Position numbers and translations under genes: made by a program
In this document: piece by piece, positions 54,293 through 64,000 of the stretch
How positions within the stretch are numbered: the stretch's first letter is position 1
Layout: each line of letters starts with the position of its first letter
Assembly: GCA_037974965.1 (NCBI GenBank)
Contig: JBBPFI010000008.1
Coordinates: 1,116,001-1,180,000, forward strand
DNA from: Dacryopinax spathularia
Taxonomy: Eukaryota; Basidiomycota; Dacrymycetes; Dacrymycetales; Dacrymycetaceae
Reading direction: 5' to 3'
DNA length: 64,000 nucleotides
Notes under the pieces: generated by a model
What the model was told of the DNA's origin: nothing
Seen by the model: the letters and a program-made list of their open reading frames with translations, nothing else
The model's database searches: none

Positions 54293-55375
54293 CTACATGC
54301 TTCCCCTCTGGACCATCTCCCTCAAAGCTGCCTTCCGCGGGCCCTCGATCTGCTCATACCGCTGTTTTGCACCGCCGACGGGGATCTCTTCGGCGCCGGA
54401 GAGGAGGCCGGCCCATGCTTCGGATGTGAAGTCGGCTAGGGGCATACCTGTTGTGTTGGGAATGGTTAGATGTATGCGCGTTTTTGGATGGTTAGCGAAG
54501 CTGCGGAGGAGGGGGGTGCCTCGCCGCTGGGGCATAAGGGCGCCTGCGGGGCATGTGTTGGGAGAGAGGAGGGGAGGGAGCAGATGAAAGGTTGCCGAGG
54601 GAATGGGTGAGGTGGGATGGAAAGGAAAGGGACACTGGCAGAAGTGGGGATGATATGGAGATGGGGAAAGCAAGAAAAGGGGAGGAAGGAGACGCACCGA
54701 TCGCCCGCCCATTCTTGAGATCCGGCTGATGTTTCTCATCATGCAGTTCCGTCTGCACCGCCGGCGGAAACACCTCAATAACCTTGACGCTCGTCCTGCC
54801 CCTCTCCCGTCAGCCCCGAACAGGGTAAGATCAACACAGGCAGGGAGCCCAACGCACCCCTTCAGCTGCACCCTCAAGCTCAACCAAAACTGATGCAGCG
54901 CCGCCTTAGTCGCACAATAATTCGGACACCTCGGCAGGGGCACGAACGCGAGCCCAGAGCTCATCGCAATGACCGCCGCCTTTTCCTTCTTCATCAAATG
55001 CGGGAGGAAATACTTGAGCACATATAGGTAGGAGGTATAGTTCGTGCGCAGTTCCAATTCCGCCTGGTCGAGGTCTACCCCCTCGGGCTTGGAGAAGTCG
55101 AGCCCGCGCTGGATGCCGCTGTTCAGCAGCACGCAGTCGATCTCCGGGAAGTCTTTAAGGACACTCTCGGCAAACGGCTGGATAGAGGAAAGGTCGGAAA
55201 GGTCGTGTACTCTATAATGCGCATTCGGGTGCCCACGGCAGAGGTCTTCGAGGTTGGATGTGCGCCGGCCGGTGAGGATGACGGTTGTGCAGAGAGTGAA
55301 GAACTGTTCGGCGAGGGAGGCGCCTATGCCGGATGAGGCGCCGAATATGAGGATGTGTTTGTAGGGGAAGGACAT
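54293..55375 (-). CDS. Short-chain dehydrogenase, DltE/YdfG-like
   Basis: This is a classical SDR oxidoreductase. ATG 55375 gives MSFPYKHILIFGASSGIGAS, the cofactor-binding motif at the very N-terminus. The next strand has VILTGRR, then LLNSGIQRGLDF (the usual NAG reads NSG here), the catalytic serine in VIAMSSGLAFV, and YCATKAALHQFWLSLR with the catalytic YxxxK. After an intron (about 54795-54860) the text is TSVKVIEVFPPAVQTELHDE, a normal continuation of the family. A second, longer GA-rich intron (about 54450-54700) leads to MPLADFTSEAWAGLLSGAEE and the end at 54293. The protein is about 265 residues. The substrate is unknown. Confidence 0.85.
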   Translation of the reverse strand: MSFPYKHILIFGASSGIGASLAEQFFTLCTTVILTGRRTSNLEDLCRGHPNAHYRVHDLSDLSSIQPFAESVLKDFPEIDCVLLNSGIQRGLDFSKPEGVDLDQAELELRTNYTSYLYVLKYFLPHLMKKEKAAVIAMSSGLAFVPLPRCPNYCATKAALHQFWLSLRVQLKGCVGLPACVDLTLFGADGRGAGRASRLLRCFRRRCRRNCMMRNISRISRMGGRSVRLLPPLFLLSPSPYHPHFCQCPFPFHPTSPIPSATFHLLPPLLSPNTCPAGALMPQRRGTPLLRSFANHPKTRIHLTIPNTTGMPLADFTSEAWAGLLSGAEEIPVGGAKQRYEQIEGPRKAALREMVQRGSM

Positions 55376-56180
55376 GTCTTCTTGCTGGTTGCTTCGCTAC
55401 GAGTTGGCTGGAGGAGGAGGAGGCTGGTGGTGGTGATGGCCGTCAAGAAACGAGGACGATCCTGGGAGGGCATGACCCCCCCTTGCCCCACCAGGCTGGA
55501 ACGCAGGACACGACACGTTCCTCCGCCCCAGCAGTCGTGCATGAAGGTCTCCCCGCCCCGATTGCGGGTGAAATGTTGCCGTCAAACGATGAGCCGGACT
55601 CGGAATGGGCCAATGAAATCGCCTGACGTCACGCGTCCTTCGGCATCGTTATCGTTGCTTATCGCCGAACGCGGCGTCAGCGGCGACTCAGAGGGAAAAG
55701 CCCTTCGCTTCCATGCCTAAAGGTAATGCGCGAAGTACACTGGCTCGCATCTGGACTGGGGACTAGGTAAGAAAAGCGGCGGATTCGCTAGGGATGAGCT
55801 TGCAAGAGAAACGGGAAAGTCAGCTCTACTTAGGTTGCTTGGTTAAGACCGATAGGCAGCGATGTGTACTTTGTACAGGTATGTAATGGACGCTCATCCT
55901 CTGTGATAGGAATGGACGGCGGTAGGAGTGCACAGGCCAGAGCTGTCCTTTCAGAAGAGAGAAGAAAGCACTTCCATTACGCACTGTAATTGTACTGAAG
56001 AGCAGTAAGAGAAGCAGGAGAGGTCGAGACAAGCGCCCAAACCAAAAAAGCGGGATCAATCCGGCACGTGACACCCCCTCGACGATTTTTGGCCCCTTCC
56101 CAATCCGGACTCCGGTCGACAATATCATCCACATCCCAATCCACCGACCTGCTCCTCCCCCCTCGACAAAGCAAGCCAGG
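55376..56180. other. Intergenic between divergent SDR and NOP10 genes
   Basis: About 800 bases. A minus-strand frame at 55826-56338 overlaps the NOP10 gene and has no family motif. The region presumably holds both promoters. Confidence 0.45.
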
Positions 56181-56586
56181 ATGCATCTGATGTACACGCT
56201 GGACGAGAATGGTAACCGGGTATACACGCTCAAAGTACGCTCTCTTTTTCTCCGTTTCGAGCTGTGAAATGTGGATGGGGCGCTGATGAGACGATGCAGA
56301 AAATTACGGCTGGGGGGAAAGTGACTAAGTCCGCGCATCCAGGTACGTCCCTCCTCTATCTCTTCCTCTCTCCTATGCCCTCTACCCCTCCGACATCATC
56401 CTCTCCATCCTCTTCCGCCCCGTTTCAGTACATCTTGCTGCCAGGCGTTGGTTGGTGTTGGTTTACTGACTCGTTGCGATTTGGGCAGCCCGATTCTCCC
56501 CGGACGACAAGTTCTCAAGACATAGAGTGACGATCAAGCGCCGCGCCGGGATTCTCCTGACCCAACTCCCATCAAAGCCACTGTGA
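56181..56586 (+). CDS. NOP10: H/ACA ribonucleoprotein subunit NOP10
   Basis: This small protein is a core part of box H/ACA RNPs, which convert uridine to pseudouridine in rRNA and snRNA in the nucleolus, and it contacts the Cbf5 subunit. Three exons, 56181-56234, 56300-56342 and 56489-56586, join to give [32 protein letters not shown] and [19 protein letters not shown]...[10 protein letters not shown]. The full length is 64 residues, which is the family norm. The signature [10 protein letters not shown] and the paired basic residues are all there. The splices are standard and the frame is unambiguous. No other interpretation fits. Confidence 0.97.
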
Positions 56587-57594
56587 TCCGCCGTCCTCAC
56601 AGCCAGTACCCTCGGGAGAGGTAGTCTTGTCTTGTCTTGTACGATGTCGTGCTCGACGAGAGAGTAGGGCGTGGAGTTGGGAAGAGATACCTTTGGTGGG
56701 GAGAGAGGCGAGTGTGAGCGTCATTGGAGGTGTAGGGAGGGAGGGAGGGAGGACGAGCCTTGAGTCGGGCGACGACGAGACGAGGAGGCGATGAGCGATG
56801 AGAGGTGCTTGCTTCCCTGTGCAAAGAGCTGGGGTCGTTCGCTGGCTCTCTCGCTGGTCAGGATCAGCAACACTTGGGAGCGAGTGGCGCCATCCCTCCT
56901 CATCTTCTTCCCCTATCGTGGCTCGCACCTCTCTCTATATGCGTCGGTCTGTAATATATCATCACTATAATCTCCTCTCTCCCCCTCTGCGCGCATTCCC
57001 TCCGTCAGACAAGGCATCCATGTCGCAGGTATGCGACAAGGCTTGACGAGGCGGTACCGACATCCCTATGCGCTAGAAGCATCGACTTTCCCTCATGTGG
57101 AGCGCATGTGCTTCTACTCATTGTCGTGTTCATGCTCGTGCTCGTGCTCATGCTCGCGCTCGTCTTCGTGCTCGTGCTCATGCTCGTGCTCATGCTCATG
57201 CTCATGCTCGTGGAGGCCAGCAAGCCCTCTCTGCGATAAGGCCTGCAGAGAGTGCAGAGAGCCTAGAGAATGTAGAGGGTACAGGAGAGTATAAGAAGCA
57301 TGAGCTGCGATTATTTTTTTTGGGTTAGCGCGAGCTATGTAGTCTATTTCGCTGCGCTACAGCGTCCCACCGCCTCACCCACAAGCAAGCGGGCAACAGT
57401 CCATTTTCGCTGGCTTCACCAGCCCCAGCCCACCACCACGCATACCCCAACAAACCCTTGCACGCCCAAACTTCGCTGGATAAGCCCAGGACAGCTCCAC
57501 CTGCTTGCCAGCCCGTGTTCCCAAGTCTTCGGGAGCCCGTTGCACCTGGCTTGCTTGCTCCAGACCGCACCCGCCGAAGACAGGCGAAGGACGA
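56587..57594. other. Low-complexity spacer with a hexanucleotide repeat
   Basis: About 1 kb with GA-rich and CT-rich tracts and no supported gene. It contains the minisatellite at 57125-57212. On the minus strand this repeat reads as alternating His and Glu and ends at a TAG, so a small His-rich exon cannot be excluded. Confidence 0.4.
57125..57212. repeat. Hexamer minisatellite (TGCTCR)n
   Basis: About 14 imperfect copies of TGCTCG/TGCTCA. On the minus strand one frame is a run of HEHEHE with a DER interruption, ending in HDNE and a TAG stop. In the other frames it gives Ser-Met or Ala-Arg style runs. Confidence 0.75.
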
Positions 57595-59813
57595 TCACCT
57601 CGACCTCTCCAAAACCTGCACACACAACCTCCCCAACGCCTCCCTCGCCTCGCTCTCCGGCAACCGCCGGAGCGCGTCAAGCGCGGCGTCGATATGGGCT
57701 TGGGCGAGCTGGCGGGTGCGGGGGAGGGCGGAGGAGTTGTGGATTAGTTCGAGGGCCTGGACACGTTTGGAATCAGTGTCTGGCGGGCTGGATATGATAG
57801 GAATGTGAGGAGGACGCTGCGGGCCGCGGGGGTATGAAGTGCCCAGAGGGCAGGTTGCAGGTTGATGCCCAGGCAGGCAAGCCGGTCGGCGGTCGGCCGG
57901 ATCGACGAAAGTCCTGGGCCCAGGCCCAGGCCCCGCAGCCCCAAAACCAAAACAAACAAATAACCCAGCAATCAACACTCACCAACCGCACATCCCCCTC
58001 ACCCTCAAACCTCCTCGCGACCAGCTCTCCCATCTCCTCATGTTCTTCCCACGCATAAAGAGCAGGCGCAGTCGCGAGCCCAAGCCGGAGGTCGGCGCCG
58101 TCCGAGGGCTTGCCGAGTGTTTGGGCGGAGGAGGTGAAGTCTAGCATGTCGTCTACCAGCTGGGCGGGAAAGGGGGGGGGGGTTAGCGGGGGGGTCTCGA
58201 GAGGGAGAAGGGAAGGGAAGGAAGAGAGGAGATGTAGGAAGAAGTGGAGCGGGCGGAAGGGCAGCGATAGCGAGAGGATCGCGGGTGTGGAGACGAGGGG
58301 AGGGGGAGATACAGAGCGGGAGAGCAGCAGAGCGTGAGAGCAGCAGAGCAGCAAGCAGAGCCGCAAGCAGAAGCAGAAGTGGAAGAAAGTATGGATGAAT
58401 CGCCGAACGCACCTGGAACGCAATCCCCAAATTCCTCCCAAACGCATACGCCAGATCCTTCACCTCCACCCCCAACCCCCCCTCCCCATCGGCCGGCAGC
58501 CTCCCCCCACCGCCCAAGATAACCCCAGCCCTCGCGCTCTTAGCCATCAAACTCGCCGTCTTCAAATACGTCTTCTGCAAATAGATCTCCCACGCCTCTC
58601 TCTTCGTTTCCTCCCTCAGTGGCCCTCCTCCCGCAGCGGGATGAACGAGCGGGCGGAGCTGCATTATTTCCCCTTCTACAAGGTTGGAGATAACAGTAGC
58701 GAGCAGCTCGACTACTTCGAGAGACCCTAGGCGGGCGAGGGCGGCAGAGGCCCGGCCGAGGAGAAAGTCTCCGCCCAGGACGGAGAGCTTGTTGCCGTAT
58801 TCTTTTGGTGCGCTGGGGGCGCCGCGCCGGACAGGGGAGGAATCGACGACGTCGTCGTGCAACAGCGAAGCGACATGGATCATCTCCGTTATCTCTGCCA
58901 GCCGTCTCTGGGTCGGGAGGATGTGGGGCGGGAAGGGCGCGACCAAGGGGGGGAAGTTGGGCAGCGTGGGAGGTGGGGGAGGAGGGGTTGGGGGATGGAG
59001 GTGGAAGGGGTGCCGGAAGGCGCTGGAGGACTCGGGCATGTGCGGGTTGTAGTCGTTTAGGACTTCTTTGCCCGTTAGGGGGTCGTCTAGGCCTCCCCCT
59101 AGCGCCGCTCCTCCTCCTCCCACGACTCCTCCTCCTCCTCCTCCTGCCCCTGCAGAAGCGGAAGAAGAAGAAGAAGAAGACGAGAGAGCCCGCTGCTCTC
59201 CAAGCCACTTCAACCTCGGAAACTCCTCGCTCAGCCCATTCGTCGCCTGCGCCATCAACAGCACGACCAGCGGCCTAACATGTTTGCCCCCATCGGTCGA
59301 AAAGTAGTACTTTGCGACGCTGTCCAAGCTGGGGTGGCCCGATCCGAGGAGAGTGGTGATGTTCGTGCGGAGCTGGGCGAGCTCGGATTGGACGAGGTGC
59401 AGCGGGTCGAGCGAGGGGGTGAGGGGGGATGTTGTTGGGTTCGAGCTGCTTGGGCTTGGGCTTGGGCTTGGGTTGCCAGGGGATGACGGGGTTGAAGAGG
59501 TTGAAGATGATGGGGAGGCGGAGGAGGGGGGAAGGGGAGGAGGAACGACGGTTGCTGTTGCTGATTTTACGGCTGATGCCCAGGCCGAGGCTGACCTTTT
59601 TGCGCCGATGGTGGACGGCGACGTCGGGGGTGCATGAGGATGGTGCTGAGGATGGAGGGAGGGGAGGGCGAGTAGTGAGGTGTATGCGCCTAGGAGGGAT
59701 GATGATGTCGAGGAATGTTGACGGTGTATGGTTGATAGGCGTATTCGCCGCGCAGAGGGACGCATCATCCCGCAACCCGCACCACCCAACAACGCCTTCA
59801 GTCCGAGATGCAA
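57595..59813 (-). CDS. COQ1: Mitochondrial trans-polyprenyl diphosphate synthase (COQ1 type)
   Basis: This enzyme chains isopentenyl diphosphate into the long prenyl tail of ubiquinone in mitochondria. ATG 59813 begins a Ser/Arg-rich presequence and a long Ser/Pro linker. Substrate-binding elements follow: YYFSTDGGKHVRPLVVLLMA, then the first aspartate-rich motif LLHDDVVDSSPVRRG and KLSVLGGDFLLGRASAALA. After an intron of about 250 bases (58.16-58.41 kb) comes the second aspartate-rich motif, LVDDMLDFTSSAQTLGKP. The last exon, after another intron, ends ALGRLCVQVLERSR at 57595. The residue before the first motif is small, as expected of long-chain synthases. An insert of about 110 residues (Ser, Gly and Pro runs) separates EFPRLKW from LAEITEMIHVASL; in most homologues these are close together. 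Chain length cannot be read from sequence. Confidence 0.9.
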
Positions 59814-61822
59814 ACGAGAGCCGTGGACCAGATCAGAGGCCGGTTCAAAGTCAAGCAGCAGAACAAGCCGTAGTTCTAGACAGCAGCCAAAATACCAGTC
59901 GACAACCCAACGCTCTCCACTAGGTCACCCAGCGACTCTGGCAGCGAGGACTCGTTACCAGAGATCGCTCTCTCGCGTTCTCCCAAAAGTGGCGAACCCA
60001 AAAACCGCGTTCATCGCCGGATGCAATTCTCCTGCTTGAACGAGGGGTTCTTCGCTTCCCGTCTTCTCTTCTTCTCGCCTTGGGGACGCGTGGGACGCGT
60101 CATGCACTTCTGGCTTGTTCCTAGCGGTTCTCCTGGGCGCCAAAGACCACATGTACTAATAAGTTATGGAGGATGGGAGTTGTCCTCCACATTCTTCGCT
60201 GCTGATCCTATCTGCACATTATCGATCATTCATAGTTTGTCCCTGCAGCGCGCGGACTGGGCTGCATTGTCGATCTCACATTCCTGCCAGACCTTCGCTA
60301 GTAAGACTATAAGGTGATCGGCCTCATCTGAAGACATCTGCTCCCCACTAAGTGGGACCGATCTCCCCGCCCGCTCGATCCCCGCACGCCTAGCGCCTAC
60401 GGACCCAGAGCGATGCTACGCCGAACAGAACAGATCCTTCTCTACTCAGGGGGGAAGTAGATGTCCTCGTCCTTATCGTCCATGACCGACATCAGGCACG
60501 TCATCATCAACTCACACCGTGCACGTCGACACCCTCCCGCTTGCCTCCGATCACCGGCACCCTCCCAGAACAGTCCGACGGTCCGACGGCCCTCCTGCTC
60601 GACACCTTCGAACGACCCGACTGTCAGTAGAAGAACAACATTGATATTACTGAAATGCACCTCTATTCCAGCACTGTGTGAGCTTCTAAGCCCTGATGTT
60701 CACCTCGAGGTGCTGTGTTCCGGACGCTCGCTGTGTGCATGCATGTAGGCGTGTTCCCCCGCGGTAGACGATTACCGAGCCGGAATGCAGTGTGCAGCAG
60801 GAGCTCGATGATCAGCGGATAATATGTAGTCCCTGCTGCTTGATGCAGTGCACATACCTCCCCCTCCCCCCCCCCCCCCACCCTCCGTCGTCGTCGAACT
60901 CATCACCGGCATTGATCATCGTCGTCGGCGTTCATCGTCGGCGTCCATAATCATAATCATTCATACAAACCCCAAAGAGCTGCGCACTCCCAATACCCCC
61001 CAACCAGCTGCGCACGCACTCCGCAGCTCAGCTCCGCCGAGATCGTCCTTACCGATTTGCTTCCTGAACTTGGTTACACAGCCCCGGACAGTTGAAAGCG
61101 GACAAGCACGCATTAAACGACATATCATACCCGCCTCCCTCTGCACCTAATTACTGCTTCAAACCTACACAATTAACTCCCCCTCCTCCTCCTCCCCTGC
61201 CCCTCCCACCCGCCGCTCCTTGAGCAAGCAGGATGAAGAGCAGAAAAGAGCAGGGGGGGAAAGAAACAGGTATGTACTACCGATGCTAACGATGCTCAAA
61301 TGCGATATAGAAATATGAAGGAGAAAAATGCGTATGCTGCGGTTTTATACGACCCCCTCGCAGCCCTTAACCCCACAAAACAGGGGATAGAAGGATGGGG
61401 TTGGAGGGGGCGGAAATGAAGAGATACAGGAATTATAAGTTTCTGAGTAGGGTAGGGAATTTAGCTTGAGTTTTGAGAAATTTGATATAGGTAAGCTGAA
61501 TGGTCCTCGGTGTAGCAGTAGTGTCCAGCAGAGTCCAGTGGAAGCGCGGTGGCCCGGTCGAGGCCGTACCACGTAGATTCTTAGAGTCGGCAAAATCCGG
61601 AGCCACGGTGCTGCAGAAAAAAGCGGTGACATCGGCTGACAACGCCCTCGGCGCTGCAGACTTCGGTTGCATCATCCTCATCATCGCAACGCATCGCATC
61701 GCGTCGAGAAAAATGTTTTCCGACAACTAGCGCAAGCGACCGACAACCTCTTCCGTTCCGCGCTTAGTCAGCCGGGTCCGAGCCCCTGACCCGCGAGGAC
61801 CCGCTATAACCGGATCTGGGAA
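59814..61822. other. Intergenic, 2 kb, no supported gene
   Basis: This contains the COQ1 promoter and the 3' region of the Myb-like gene. Features seen are a run of about 13 C near 60868-60880 and a CAT/GTC-rich trinucleotide stretch near 60905-60960. Small open frames (for example 60461-60748) have no motif and no exon partners. Confidence 0.45.
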
Positions 61823-63491
61823 TCAGCTGTCCTGCTCCGCAGCAGAGACAGCCGCGATGGGCGGTGCGGGCGGTCCATCGGACTCGTCCTGCTCACGTTC
61901 ACGCGAGTGCTCGCGGCGCTGGTCGAGCTCCGGCTCATGCTGGTGCTGAGGCTGACGCTCGGGCTCTCGTGCGCGCTCGAGCTCACGCTGCGGCTCACGC
62001 TCCTCCATAGGCTGGTCGCGCATGTCGCTTGTTGGCCGCTCGGGCGTGCGCTGCATAGGCGAGTGCGAGGCATAAGCCGTCGATTCGGCCGTTGCGTACC
62101 CCGTCGACTCGGGGGCGTACCGCCGCTCGCGCTCACGCTCGTCCCGGGAAGACTCGCGCTCACGCTCCCGGTCGGCTACGGCAGTGTAGGACGATGAGAC
62201 CACTGAGCGAGCGTCATCCGTCGGCTTTGCGTATCCGTCCAGGGGCCGAGTGTACGTGGTCGACGCTGGTTGGCCGTACGGGCCCGGAACGGGCTGTGCG
62301 TGGTGCTGGTGGTGGTAGGCCGATGACGGCGGAGGGCTAGGCTGCGCCTGCACTGAGGGGGTATGCACTGCCGGCTGGGCATGGGCGATGTATGCGTGTT
62401 CCTGCTGCTGCTGTTGCTGCGCGTGCTGCTGCTGGTTGCGCGCCAGGGCTTGAGGTCGGTATTGGTCGATCAGGGGGTCGATCTTGTGCTTGCGGGAATG
62501 ATACTGCGTACGCCAGCCAGTAGCGTCGTACTTCGGGTTCTGCGGGAATGATTAGTACGAGGCGGTGGATGAAGCGGGTTTGAATTCCCGCAAGTGTGGG
62601 GTACGTACGGAAAGTGCGAACTGCTTCCAGTCGATTCCACCGTTCTGTGCACGGGAGGTAGTGGTAGCGAGGTAGGCGGCGATCTTGTGCCTATCGTCAT
62701 CTGTGAACTTGCCCTGCTTGCGCTGAGTGGGCTGCGAGGGCTGCTCCTGTAGACACGCGTTAGAATACTGTAAATAAATGATGCTTGTGTTGTACGCACA
62801 TGAGGCAACATCTTCATAACCATCCCATCTGTGCTAGCGAGCGAGCGCGGCGAGCTCTTCCTGTCATCCTCAAGCTCGTCCTCTTCCACCATCGAGCGTG
62901 AGCGCTTGAGTGGACGACCATAGGGAGGAGCATAGCTCTGCGCCGACACCGGGGTGCCCGTATGGTGACGCTCAGGTGGGGGGTAGTTCTCTGCACGTCA
63001 CTGTAAGCTCTGGTGGAGAAATGGGAGAAGGCGTACTCACGATGCTCGCGATGTGGAGAAGGGGGTGTGGCCGGTGCGTTCACGTACTGCAGGCCCATGT
63101 GCCGTGGGTAGACCGCGCCATTTCCGTTCGGCATAGCCTGGTTATACGCAGGCAGCTGCTGCACGACAGGCAGGGCGTCCGACGCGAGTTGCTGCACGTT
63201 CGACAGCACGGAGGACGCGCGTTCCGAGGGCGGAGAGTCGGACAGACTAGCCTGGCAGAACTCGCGTGCCTTGCTCAGCCGCGCCTCTATCGGTCTGCAT
63301 TCCTCTTCCAGCAGCGTGGCGGCTTCGATGAGCTTGGCGGCGGCTTCGCGGTAGTTTGCTGCGCGTGAGCGGTAGAGGGCGAGCGACTCGCGGTCGGAGC
63401 GGATTTGCTCGTAGTGCTGGTCGATGATCGTGTAGCTCTCGCCGTCGGGGCGAGTCACGACCGTCGAGGGAGGGGTGTTGTGGTCTGACAT
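61823..63491 (-). CDS. Myb/SANT-like DNA-binding protein, possibly Rap1-type
   Basis: This is a probable nuclear DNA-binding protein. ATG 63491 opens an N-terminal domain with a helical segment (YEQIRSDRESLALYRSRAA, AAKLIEAATLLEEECRPIE) likely to be coiled coil. Exon 2 is basic (RPLKRSRSMVEEDELEDD). Exons 3 and 4 encode KFTDDDRHKIAAYLATTTSR, GGIDWKQFALS and NPKYDATGWRTQYHSRKHKI. This has the spacing of conserved Trp residues and the SWR.RY-like third helix of the Rap1-type Myb domain (Myb_DNA-bind_2). The rest is Gln/His-rich (AQQQQQQEHAY) and then a long Arg/Glu tail (RERERESSRDERERERR). Introns are short and standard, near 63.0, 62.8 and 62.6 kb. A telomere role is only a suggestion; the Myb-like fold itself is fairly clear. 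No BRCT or RCT domain was seen. Confidence 0.7.
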
Positions 63492-64000
63492 TGGAGGGGA
63501 TGGTGGTAAGCGATTGAGCGAATGCAGCGTGGTGGGTAAGTAGGCGAGGGGTAATGAGTATTAGTTAGTTGGGGATGGTAGTGATAGATAGATTGGCTGG
63601 TTGGTTGTTGATATTGGTCGCGGATGCGAACAGTACGTGGTGCGTGGCGAGTGGTGGTTGATTGATAGGATTAGTCGAGCTTCGAAGGCAAAGGAAGGAT
63701 GAGATGAGGCGCAGGGATTAATCGACGATTACGGGATGGGATGTTGTGACGTGCTAAGCAGAGTTTAATACACCCGCGGTTTGGGCTAGGCAGTCGGGCG
63801 CTATTGTCGTCGTCGTAAGATGAGGACCGAGCGGTTGATTATAGCAGAGTTTACTGCAGTGCCGAATTAAGCGAGAAGCGTCGTTTAGTTGACTGCGCTG
63901 CGGTAAGGGCAGGCGGTGGATTGATTCGGGCGAGGCGGGAGAGGGAAAGAGGGAAAAGGGGAGAGCGGTGCCGATGGTGGGACGAATATAAAGGTGAGCC
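63492..64000. promoter_or_regulatory. Region upstream of the Myb-like gene
   Basis: About 500 bases to the window edge, with GTT/GAT-rich low-complexity text and no gene. Presumed 5' untranslated region and promoter of the minus-strand gene. Confidence 0.4.

Noticed and set aside
55826-56338. Minus-strand open frame overlapping NOP10
   Set aside because: It overlaps the clear NOP10 exons and introns and shows no family motif.
60868-60880. Run of C bases
   Set aside because: A simple homopolymer in a spacer. It may affect sequencing accuracy but carries no other signal.
1-64000. tRNA, rRNA, CRISPR arrays, LTR elements
   Set aside because: Read for on both strands; no convincing cloverleaf, rRNA segment, regular spacer array, or paired long terminal repeats with reverse transcriptase or integrase text were seen.

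Overview
This window is nuclear DNA of a filamentous basidiomycete, most likely an Agaricomycete. The genes are split by many introns of about 45-60 bases with GT...CTGAC/CTAAC...AG signals. The window also holds a KDZ transposase with a CxC2 zinc cluster, a large Rep-Pif1 Helitron and NB-ARC/TPR NOD-like receptors, a typical agaric mixture. No prokaryotic features, CRISPR arrays, tRNA or rRNA genes were seen.

Layout. 1-6.6 kb: the 3' part of a BRCA2/Brh2 gene, an Aa_trans amino-acid transporter and a carbonyl-reductase-like SDR, all on the plus strand. 7.7-29.9 kb: one NOD-like receptor gene (NLR1) split in two. Its N-terminal exons are at 7687-8557 and its NB-ARC/TPR exons at 27745-29907. 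Between them, inside an intron, sits a KDZ DNA transposon of about 19 kb with inverted ends TCAGTCGACT (8581-8590 and 27611-27620). The transposon carries the transposase, a complete RPA1-like protein, a second stand-alone RPA70N-like protein, a GRF zinc-finger protein and at least six unnamed proteins. 30.2-32.6 kb: NLR2 (minus), which has no TPR tail. 34.7-35.8 kb: a decayed partial copy of the mitochondrial processing peptidase alpha gene. 36.5-47.9 kb: a Helitron with an unbroken Rep-Helicase gene of 2033 codons, its own RPA1-like gene with two tandem RPA70N-type folds, and a third unnamed gene. 48.3-51.6 kb: NLR3, which looks intact. 51.9-63.5 kb: housekeeping genes for MPP alpha, an SDR, NOP10, a trans-polyprenyl diphosphate synthase (COQ1 type) and a Myb/Rap1-like DNA-binding protein.

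The most striking signal is a pair of element-specific dispersed palindromes. The Helitron is peppered with variants of AGCCTGCGCAGGCT: I count about 80 TGCGCA cores in 11.2 kb by eye, where about 3 are expected. They lie on both coding strands, in all three reading frames and in essentially every intron of its RPA gene, and they stop at the element's edges. The KDZ element is instead enriched about 3-4 fold in ACGT, often (R)ACGTC. Each element therefore carries its own short CpG-centred palindrome together with its own single-strand DNA-binding protein. The closest known parallel is the motif set bound by VANC anti-silencing proteins in Arabidopsis VANDAL transposons. The functional link here is inference.

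Before the insertions the locus was probably a cluster of three receptors (NLR1 plus, NLR2 minus, NLR3 plus) next to MPP alpha, later expanded by the two transposons.
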